NCBI RefSeq assembly: GCF_002311515.1
Contig: NZ_DCAO01000098.1
Span: 51,678-56,747 of the forward strand
Direction: 5' to 3'
Source of the DNA: Thalassospira sp. UBA1131
Lineage (GTDB): Bacteria; Pseudomonadota; Alphaproteobacteria; Rhodospirillales; Thalassospiraceae
Length of the DNA: 5,070 nucleotides
Of the stretch, positions 1 to 5,070 are shown piece after piece. The notes under the pieces were generated by a model, which saw only the letters and a program-made list of their open reading frames with translations, was not told where the DNA came from and made no database searches. How positions within the stretch are numbered: the first letter of the stretch is position 1; each line of letters opens with the position of its first letter. A program made the position numbers and the translations under genes.

Positions 1-837
1 AAAACCGTTGAAGACGTTGAAAACGAAGTGCGCGACTGGTGGCAGACCGGCATCATCGATATGGAGCCGGGCAAAATCCATTATGGCGGTTACGCGATTG
101 AAGGTCTGATCGGCAATATCAGCTTTCCGACCATGATCTGGTTGATGACACGCGGCGAATTGCCATCAGCACCGCAGGCCAAGCTGCTTGAGGCAGCCCT
201 TGTTTCGGCCATCGATCATGGGCCGCAAGCCGCCAGCATCGCCATTGCCCGTATGGCGGCAACATGTGGCGTTGGCCTGAACAATGCCATGGCCAGTGCG
301 GTTAATGTGCTGGGTGATGTGCATGGTGGTGCGGGCGAGCAGGCAGTTGCCCTTTATCATGACATCGCAGCACGCATGGATGCCGGACAGGATATGGCCG
401 GGGCAGTTTCAGACGGCCTTGATCATCAGATTGCTGAGCATGGCAAACATGTGCCGGGCTTTGGCCATCGGTTCCACCCGGTTGACCCGCGTGCACCACG
501 GCTTTTGGCACTCGTAAGTGAGGCAGCACAAGAAGGTCATGTTTCGGGGCGGTATGGCGAAATTGCCAGCGCGATTGAGGCAGAACTCTTGGCGCGTAAA
601 GGCAAACGGATCCCGATGAACATTGATGGTGCGACGGCAGTTATCTATGCCGAACTGGGATTTGCGCCGGAACTGGCGCGTGGGCTGTTTTGTCTTTCGC
701 GGTCGGTAGGCATTCTTGCCCATGCGTGGGAACAAACCCAACAGGGTGGCCGCAACAAGGGACCGATCCCGCGCCGGATGATCTGGAACTATACCGGTCC
801 GGATCGCCGTCCAGTACCTGACAATGCCAAGTCTTAA
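1..837 (+). CDS. Citryl-CoA lyase / short citrate synthase-fold enzyme (5' end outside window)
   Basis: The reading frame is open from base 1, and the first possible internal start (GTG at 28) has in-frame codons before it that look like protein, so the true start is probably left of the window. About 278 residues are visible. They match the C-terminal large and small domains of the citrate synthase superfamily, whose members make or cleave citryl-CoA or citrate. Counting from base 1, the catalytic set is present: His108 in DVHGGAGE, His156 in GFGHRFHPVDPR, and Asp209 in MNIDGATA. The IPRRMIWNYTGPDRR tail carries the carboxylate-binding Arg region. Full-length citrate synthase has about 430 residues, so this is the short form usually annotated citryl-CoA lyase. 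It could instead be a citrate synthase-like lyase or synthase with another acyl-CoA substrate; motifs alone cannot decide. It is cytoplasmic by family. It converges on the binding-protein gene with a 26-bp gap and no clear terminator. Confidence 0.85.
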   Translation, partial: KTVEDVENEVRDWWQTGIIDMEPGKIHYGGYAIEGLIGNISFPTMIWLMTRGELPSAPQAKLLEAALVSAIDHGPQAASIAIARMAATCGVGLNNAMASAVNVLGDVHGGAGEQAVALYHDIAARMDAGQDMAGAVSDGLDHQIAEHGKHVPGFGHRFHPVDPRAPRLLALVSEAAQEGHVSGRYGEIASAIEAELLARKGKRIPMNIDGATAVIYAELGFAPELARGLFCLSRSVGILAHAWEQTQQGGRNKGPIPRRMIWNYTGPDRRPVPDNAKS

Positions 838-863
838 CAAGACACGTGGTTGGGCAGGGTGCG

Positions 864-1988
864 TTATCTGCGGTTCAGCAGTGCATCCTGCCAGCGGCGC
901 AGGAAGCGCTGGCGCTTGGCCTGATCAAGGTAAACCAGCAATCCCGGCCCGACCGGGAAGGAACGCACGCGTTCGCCATATCGGTCAAAGATCAGCGACG
1001 AGAATGTGCTGGGCGGAACGTCGGCGCGCACCGGGTTGAAGTTGCCTTCATTTTGCAAAACGCTTTGGCCCTTGATCGACAACATGAAATCAAGGAACCG
1101 ACCTCCTAGGTCGGGGTTGCGTGCACCACGGGGGATGATGGCAATCCTTGAATAAACGACGATAAAGTCGTCGGGCAGGATGACGCCAAGGTTCGGGTTT
1201 CGTTGGGTAAAGGTTTCCGCATATGATCCCAGCAGGTTATAGCCAAGCACAACCTGACCGGAGGCGATTTTTTCAAGCATTGGAGATGTGTTGGAATAAA
1301 GCTTTACCTTCGCCTGACCCAGAATGCGGACAAAATCCCAGATACCGGGGAAAAATCGTTCATCACGCGCCAGAAACAGGAAGCCGACACCGCTGCGTTC
1401 AATGTCATAGGTCGTGACTTTTTCACTCAGCAACTCGTCGTGGTTGACAAGTAACCGGATAAAATCTTCGCGGGTTCTGGGCGGTTCAAGTTCGTTTTCG
1501 CGGAAAAACTCGCGATTGTAGGCGATGACGGCGGGTTCTTGTGTTACGGCGAAGGCTTCGTTGCGCCAGCGTGCCCAATGGGGCAAAGCGTCTGTTTCAC
1601 TGCTTTGATAGGAGGTGGCATATCCGTCATTGGCCAGCTTCATCTGCAGATCCATCGAGGAGCTGATGATCAGGTCCGCCGTTGGTTCACCGTTGGCGCG
1701 CTGGCTTTGGGTAATGTCATACATCTCAAGCGTTTGCAGCTGATGGTATTCAACACCAATAAACGGGTTATCTTGCTGAAAGGCTTCGATCACCGGGACA
1801 AATGCACCGATATCGGCGGAGCCATAGATAACCGCCATCGGTTGTGTACTGGTCAGCAGTGATTGTTCTGGATCGGATGCCTGGGACGAACGCAATGCCG
1901 GATAGGTGAAAACTTCGGCCATCGCAGAAGAAACTTGCATGGCGAGGGCGATGAAACATAAACCAATACAGATACGGCCCGAAATCAT
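864..1988 (-). CDS. Periplasmic substrate-binding protein (type 2 fold), probable sensory partner of the adjacent two-component system
   Basis: This is an extracellular solute-binding protein of the iron/PgtC-like class (COG1840-style, type 2 periplasmic-binding fold). The chosen start at 1988 gives 374 residues beginning MISGRICIGLCF, a good Sec signal peptide with an AMA cleavage site after residue 24. There is no lipobox, so the product should be soluble in the periplasm. Family landmarks are the first strand with YGSAD near residue 55, ADLIISSSMD near 105, the hinge region EPAVIAYNREFF near 151, GQVVLGYNLLGSY near 244, and NPDLGGRFLDFMLSIKGQ near 291. An in-frame ATG at 2024 would add 12 residues but has no ribosome-binding site; the 1988 start has only a weak one, so the start is uncertain. 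No permease or ATPase gene is beside it. It is divergent from a response regulator/kinase pair, which suggests a role in ligand sensing as in PgtC or HptA. The ligand is unknown; a phosphorylated or carboxylated compound is a guess. Confidence 0.85.
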   Translation of the reverse strand: MISGRICIGLCFIALAMQVSSAMAEVFTYPALRSSQASDPEQSLLTSTQPMAVIYGSADIGAFVPVIEAFQQDNPFIGVEYHQLQTLEMYDITQSQRANGEPTADLIISSSMDLQMKLANDGYATSYQSSETDALPHWARWRNEAFAVTQEPAVIAYNREFFRENELEPPRTREDFIRLLVNHDELLSEKVTTYDIERSGVGFLFLARDERFFPGIWDFVRILGQAKVKLYSNTSPMLEKIASGQVVLGYNLLGSYAETFTQRNPNLGVILPDDFIVVYSRIAIIPRGARNPDLGGRFLDFMLSIKGQSVLQNEGNFNPVRADVPPSTFSSLIFDRYGERVRSFPVGPGLLVYLDQAKRQRFLRRWQDALLNRR

Positions 1989-2131
1989 GCTGCAATACTC
2001 TGTGTCACGGATGGTCAGTGGCATATGGTGCCGGGGCGAGGATATCGCTTGTTCTTGAATGCCTTTGCCGGGAAAATGGCAGAATAGAAATTACCTCTGT
2101 CGAGGTTTATCAGGGAAAAGTCGCGCAAACA
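1989..2131. promoter_or_regulatory. Divergent intergenic region between binding protein and response regulator
   Basis: This stretch of about 143 bp separates the divergent starts and must hold promoters for both transcripts unless they start inside coding DNA. A poor sigma-70-like candidate for the rightward operon is TTGCCG at 2065-2070 followed by the A/T-rich stretch at 2081-2093, but the spacing and -10 match are weak and I do not assign it. The heptamer GGGAAAA occurs at 2070-2076 and again at 2113-2119; the second copy, with the G after it, may serve as a weak ribosome-binding site for the regulator. The location suits autoregulation by the regulator and co-control of the binding protein, which is inference. 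Confidence 0.5.
2093..2106. promoter_or_regulatory. Short perfect inverted repeat upstream of the response regulator
   Basis: ACCTC and GAGGT form perfect 5-bp arms around a TGTC spacer, ending 25 bp before the ATG at 2132. It could be a small operator half-site pair or a short hairpin in the 5' leader. It stands alone and is short enough to arise by chance. OmpR-family regulators more often use direct repeats, so a link to the neighbouring regulator is only a guess. Confidence 0.25.
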
Positions 2132-2797
2132 ATGAGAGTCCTTGTTGTCGAAGATCATGCCGCACTGGCAGATGGAATTGCAGGATCCCTGCGACAGTCT
2201 GGCTATGCGGTCGATGTGATTGCCGATGGCGAGGAAGCTGACGACGTTTTGCGTACCCAGGAATATGGCCTGGTGGTACTTGATCTGAACCTTCCGAAAC
2301 TTGACGGGCTTGAGATTCTCAAACGTTTGCGTCATCGCGGAGCCGAAAGTGCCGTTCTGATCCTGACCGCGCGCGGTGATATCGAAGACAGGGTCAAGGG
2401 ACTTGATCTTGGTGCGGATGACTATCTGGCCAAACCGTTCGAGCTGGTCGAGCTTGAAGCGCGGGTGAGGGCGCTTATGCGGCGCAATGCCGGGACGCAT
2501 AATACCCAGCTTAAATGCGGGAAGCTCAGTTTCGATACAGTGGCGCGACGGGTGACGGTTGATGGCGCGGATGTCGATATTCCAAAGCGTGAGCTTAATA
2601 TCCTTGAAATCCTGTTGATGCGGGTCGGTCATGTTCTGAGCAAGGAGCAAATCGTTGACCAGTTGGCCGGGTTTGAAGACGATATCAGTGCCAACGCGGT
2701 CGAACTTTATATCAGTCGATTGCGCAAACGGGTAGAGGCGGCCGATGTCAAAATCCAGACCGTTCGCGGTCTTGGCTATCTGTTGAAAAAAACATGA
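2132..2797 (+). CDS. OmpR/PhoB-family response regulator, TctD/QseB-like
   Basis: This 221-residue DNA-binding response regulator has the usual length and order. The receiver domain (residues 1-117) has acidic pocket Glu7-Asp8, phosphoacceptor Asp51 in VVLDLNLPKLDG, Thr79 in LILTAR and Lys101 in LAKPFE. The winged-helix domain (about 127-221) has the recognition helix near 186-201 (ANAVELYISRLRKR) and the C-terminal hairpin IQTVRGLGYLL. All residues needed for phosphotransfer are present. The ATG at 2132 is chosen because MRVLVVEDH is the exact receiver N-terminus; an in-frame ATG at 2018 would add 38 residues with no family resemblance and would run into the divergent gene's leader. Its stop overlaps the kinase start by 4 bp (ATGA), so the two are co-transcribed and probably translationally coupled. 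By family it takes phosphate from the kinase and controls transcription, likely of transport or catabolic genes; the nearest named relatives are TctD and QseB. Target genes are not shown by the sequence. Confidence 0.95.
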   Translation: MRVLVVEDHAALADGIAGSLRQSGYAVDVIADGEEADDVLRTQEYGLVVLDLNLPKLDGLEILKRLRHRGAESAVLILTARGDIEDRVKGLDLGADDYLAKPFELVELEARVRALMRRNAGTHNTQLKCGKLSFDTVARRVTVDGADVDIPKRELNILEILLMRVGHVLSKEQIVDQLAGFEDDISANAVELYISRLRKRVEAADVKIQTVRGLGYLLKKT

Positions 2798-4215
2798 AAT
2801 GGCGTAATCGATCGCTTCGGCGCAGGCTTGTCATATCGCTGCTGATCCCGCTTTTGGTGGTCAGTTCCCTGATGCTGCTCGAAGTCCGCAGTAACGCAGT
2901 TAATTCGACAAACCAAGCATTTGACCGTGCACTTTTAAGTTCTGCATTAGCCATTGCGGACCGTGTTGTCCTGATCGGTGGCAAGATTGAGGTGGATGTT
3001 CCCTATGTCGCGCTTGAGATGCTTACAAGTGCAGCAGAAGACAGGGTTTTCTATCAGGTCAGTACCGCACAGGGCGAATTCATTACGGGCTACGAAGATC
3101 TGCCGCCGGTGCCTGAGAAGTTCCTGCCATTGCGTGAAGAACCGGTCTTCTACGATGCGGTTTATAACGGCGAGACGGTCAGGATCGGCGCGTTGTCACG
3201 CTATGTGGCGAGTGTTCGTAAAGCGACACGTTTTCATGTACTGGTTGCCGAAACCATGGGAACACGTACAAGGCTTAGCGAGGATATTCTTGCCAGTGCT
3301 GCGGCGCGCCAGATCTTGCTGATTGTCATTGCCGCCATGATCGTCTGGTTCGGGATCGGTCAGGGCTTGAAACCGCTGGCCCGTCTGGAGGAGGCGCTTA
3401 ATCGCCGTTCTCCAAGTGATCTCAGGCCGATTTTGCACGATGTGCCGATTGAGGTTCGCCATCTGGTGGGCGCCATCAACCAGCTTTTCGGCCGGTTGGA
3501 AAACAGCCTGAAGACCATGCAACGCTTTACCGCAGATGCAGCGCATCAGCTTAGAACGCCATTGGCCGCCCTTCGAACGCAGGCCGAACTTGGGCAGCGT
3601 GAAAAGGATCCCGAGAAAATCCACCAGATCATGGATACCATCGCGGCGTCGACCCGGCAGACATCGCATCTGGCCAACCAGTTGCTGGCATCCGCACGTG
3701 CCGCACCCGAAGGCCTTGCTGGCCGGCCGTTTGACAAGATTGATCTGTGCGAGATTACCCGTGCGGTAACCGGATCAAAAGTGCCGGTCGCGATTGAGCG
3801 CGGCATTGACCTTGGATATGAGGGGATCACCGATCCTGCGTGGATTATGGGTGATACGACCTTGATTGAAGAGCTGCTTAAAAACCTTGTCCATAACGCA
3901 CTGACATACTGCCCAAGTGGCAGTGCCGTGACCGTTCGGCTTGAACAGAATACTGCCAAAAACAAGGTGACATTGACCGTCGAAGATAACGGACCGGGTA
4001 TTCCGGTCGAACACCGCAAGGATGTCTTCAAGCGGTTCTACCGGATCAATGATGCCGGATATGACGAGGGATGCGGACTGGGACTTTCCATCGTCAAGGA
4101 AATCGCTGCCCGGCACGAGACCAAGGTAAAACTGACGCAACCCAAAGAGCATAGCGGGTGCATTTTCAGCATCAGTTTCGATATGGCGCCTTTGGACGAG
4201 CGCAAAGAAAACTGA
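2794..4215 (+). CDS. Sensor histidine kinase with 2CSK_N-type periplasmic domain, TctE/QseC-like
   Basis: This 473-residue inner-membrane kinase is the partner of the regulator it overlaps. TM1 lies at about residues 12-29, followed by a periplasmic domain of roughly 140 residues (30-172) that resembles the 2CSK_N sensor domain of TctE-type kinases, with blocks such as VFYQVSTAQGEFITGYEDLP and EPVFYDAVYNGETVRIGAL. TM2 lies at about 173-188. A linker resembling HAMP (GLKPLARLEEAL onward) leads to the HisKA domain with phosphorylated His251 in DAAHQLRTPLAALR. The ATPase domain is complete: N box NLVHNAL (Asn368), G1 box EDNGPGIP (397-404), F box FKRFYR (412-417), G2 box GCGLGLSIV (426-434). Nothing catalytic is missing. 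No clear ribosome-binding site precedes the ATG, which fits coupling through the ATGA overlap. TctE senses tricarboxylates in Salmonella, while other 2CSK_N kinases sense different compounds. The divergent binding protein may deliver the ligand. Confidence in kinase function is high; in the signal, low. Confidence 0.95.
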   Translation: MKWRNRSLRRRLVISLLIPLLVVSSLMLLEVRSNAVNSTNQAFDRALLSSALAIADRVVLIGGKIEVDVPYVALEMLTSAAEDRVFYQVSTAQGEFITGYEDLPPVPEKFLPLREEPVFYDAVYNGETVRIGALSRYVASVRKATRFHVLVAETMGTRTRLSEDILASAAARQILLIVIAAMIVWFGIGQGLKPLARLEEALNRRSPSDLRPILHDVPIEVRHLVGAINQLFGRLENSLKTMQRFTADAAHQLRTPLAALRTQAELGQREKDPEKIHQIMDTIAASTRQTSHLANQLLASARAAPEGLAGRPFDKIDLCEITRAVTGSKVPVAIERGIDLGYEGITDPAWIMGDTTLIEELLKNLVHNALTYCPSGSAVTVRLEQNTAKNKVTLTVEDNGPGIPVEHRKDVFKRFYRINDAGYDEGCGLGLSIVKEIAARHETKVKLTQPKEHSGCIFSISFDMAPLDERKEN

Positions 4216-4253
4216 TTGCCCAGTCCTGCTGATTGGTGATGCCGACCAAGAAC
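4216..4253. other. Convergent gap between the two regulatory systems
   Basis: These 38 bp separate the stop codons of the kinase and the NarL-type regulator. The only structure is a weak inverted repeat, TTGGT at 4233-4237 with ACCAA at 4245-4249, around a 7-base loop and without a T-run on either side. It could be a feeble bidirectional stop signal but is not a convincing intrinsic terminator. Confidence 0.3.
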
Positions 4254-4988
4254 CTAGTCCAGTGGCACTGGTTGACCTGCAAGCCAGGCGGACAGTTCCT
4301 TATTGGCACTTATCAAACCCTCGCGATTGATGACCTTTCGGGCAATGGCACTGGAAACAGCGCGTGTGCGTTTGTTAAGCACAATGCCCATTTCGTTCTG
4401 GTCCTGTGACTCAACTTCAAGCTTGTCATAAAGCGACAGCAATCGGTTCTGGACAGTGCGGAGCGACAGTTTCCGACGCATGGCAATTGCCTTGTCCGGA
4501 AGGCCCAGCGCCAGATCAAGCAAGATCAGATATTCGAATTCTGTCAGTGCACTGCGCGAGCGCATCTGCTGTGCCTGGATCTGGTGGACTTCGCGATCAA
4601 CAACAATCTGCGCTTCGATAAGGACGGCACGCAACGCCAGTCGCATCTTGTCCGGTGTTGCGGTTTTCAGCACATACCCATAGGCCGCTTGATCGGGAAC
4701 AATACGGGTGATTCCCCGCAGATACGCCTCATCCGAATAATTCGACCAGAAAAGTATCCTTGTGTGGGGGCGTTCTGCCCAGATCGTTCGCGCGGCTTCA
4801 ATGCCGTTATGTTCCTTCATGCGAAGGTCCATTACGACGGCTGAAATCTGATGCAGATGGGCAAGTTTTTCGGCCTCCTTGCCGTTATGGGCAACAAGGA
4901 TTTCGTCAAATTCCGGCAAAGCGTTTTCAACGATTTCCATCAGGAAATCCGCGTGCATGTTGTCATCTTCAACCAGCAATATTTTCAT
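4254..4988 (-). CDS. NarL/FixJ-type response regulator with LuxR-type HTH
   Basis: This is a 244-residue response regulator. The receiver domain (about 1-125) has Asp8-Asp9, phosphoacceptor Asp54 in AVVMDLRM, Ser82 in FWSNYSD at the switch position, and Lys108 in GYVLKTA. The LuxR-type helix-turn-helix (about 147-190) follows the family pattern from ALTEFEYLILLDLALG through DKAIAMRRKLSLRTVQNRLLSLYDKL. Two features differ from textbook NarL: about five extra residues before the conserved Lys (segment RGITRIVPDQAAYGYVLK), and a tail of about 50 residues after the HTH ending GQPVPLD. The protein is therefore longer than the usual 205-220. The start is well fixed: MKILLVEDD is the receiver N-terminus and AAGGAG lies 9 bases upstream. 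It is transcribed toward the TctE-like kinase gene and probably belongs to a second two-component system whose other genes lie right of the window. The target and signal are unknown. Confidence 0.92.
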   Translation of the reverse strand: MKILLVEDDNMHADFLMEIVENALPEFDEILVAHNGKEAEKLAHLHQISAVVMDLRMKEHNGIEAARTIWAERPHTRILFWSNYSDEAYLRGITRIVPDQAAYGYVLKTATPDKMRLALRAVLIEAQIVVDREVHQIQAQQMRSRSALTEFEYLILLDLALGLPDKAIAMRRKLSLRTVQNRLLSLYDKLEVESQDQNEMGIVLNKRTRAVSSAIARKVINREGLISANKELSAWLAGQPVPLD

Positions 4989-4997
4989 TGATCGTTT

Positions 4998-5003
4998 CTC
5001 CTT
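4998..5003 (-). promoter_or_regulatory. Ribosome-binding site of the NarL-type regulator
   Basis: AAGGAG on the minus strand sits 9 bases before the ATG at 4988. It is the strongest Shine-Dalgarno match next to any start in the window and fixes this start. Confidence 0.85.
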
Positions 5004-5033
5004 GTTGTCTGGTCGCTTGATGCAACTGAATTG

Positions 5034-5070
5034 TTATTTGTGTGCCGTCGGAAGTTGAAAGGTCATATTT
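5034..5070 (-). CDS. Possible C-terminal end of an upstream gene, perhaps a sensor histidine kinase (5' end outside window)
   Basis: One minus-strand frame entering from the right edge reads NMTFQLPTAHK followed by TAA at 5036-5034. The alternating hydrophobic strand ending in LP resembles the last strand of a histidine-kinase ATPase domain, and its codons (ACC, CTT, CCG, GCA) match the neighbours. It would leave 45 bp before the regulator ATG, with room for the AAGGAG site. A second minus-strand frame is also open, from the edge to a TGA at 4971-4969, containing KYDLSTSDGTQITIQLHQ and overlapping the regulator start by 20 bp. That text also resembles an ATPase-domain end but uses rarer codons (ATA, AGA, GGA). 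Only one can be real. A kinase is expected here because the downstream gene is a response regulator, but with so few residues the call is tentative. Confidence 0.4.
   Translation of the reverse strand, partial: NMTFQLPTAHK

Noticed and set aside
409..840. Long minus-strand open frame opposite the citryl-CoA lyase-like gene
   Set aside because: It is antisense to a gene with clear catalytic motifs, has no family resemblance or ribosome-binding site, and reflects codon bias of the real gene.
838..863. Possible bidirectional terminator between the lyase-like and binding-protein genes
   Set aside because: The 26-bp gap contains no stem with a T-rich run.
2018..2131. In-frame N-terminal extension of 38 codons before the OmpR-type regulator
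   Set aside because: It has no receiver-domain resemblance, overlaps the binding-protein leader, and MRVLVVEDH at 2132 is the canonical start.
2015..2650. 211-codon minus-strand open frame opposite the OmpR-type regulator
   Set aside because: It lies fully antisense to a textbook response regulator and its translation has no recognisable domain.
3196..4152. Several minus-strand open frames of 125-161 codons opposite the histidine kinase
   Set aside because: They overlap each other and the kinase, whose H, N, G1, F and G2 boxes are all intact on the plus strand.
4259..4271. Palindrome CCAGTGGCACTGG near the convergent gene ends
   Set aside because: It lies inside the C-terminal codons of the NarL-type regulator, has too short a loop for a stable hairpin and no T-run, so it is not a credible terminator.

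Overview
The window looks like chromosomal DNA from a free-living alphaproteobacterium. The moderately GC-rich composition, codon choice (many CTT, GAT, GCG and CCG codons) and protein style resemble Thalassospira or a relative. This assignment is inference from style, because no rRNA or other marker gene is present. Nearly every base is coding, and I see no tRNA, rRNA, insertion sequence, CRISPR array or phage gene.

Layout from left to right: (1) the 3' part of a short citrate-synthase-fold gene, best called citryl-CoA lyase-like, on the + strand (1-837). (2) Convergent with it, a periplasmic substrate-binding protein on the - strand (864 to about 1988). (3) A divergent intergenic region of about 140 bp holding a short perfect inverted repeat. 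(4) On the + strand, an OmpR/PhoB-family response regulator (2132-2797) overlapping by 4 bp a TctE/QseC-like sensor histidine kinase with a 2CSK_N-type periplasmic domain (2794-4215). (5) After a 38-bp convergent gap, a NarL/LuxR-type response regulator on the - strand (4254-4988). (6) At the right edge, what is probably the last few codons of an upstream gene, plausibly the cognate histidine kinase.

The most coherent story is that the binding protein, regulator and kinase form a periplasmic sensing module for a small anionic, possibly carboxylate, solute. No ABC permease or ATPase gene lies in the window. The binding protein is divergent from the two-component genes, as in systems where a binding protein presents ligand to the kinase. 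Established parallels are PgtC with PgtA/PgtB, HptA with HptS/HptR, and BctC with BctD/BctE. The TctDE-like kinase and regulator, together with the citryl-CoA lyase-like enzyme nearby, make a di- or tricarboxylate a reasonable guess for the signal, but the sequence does not prove it. The NarL-type regulator at the right appears to belong to a second, separate two-component system that meets the first tail to tail.
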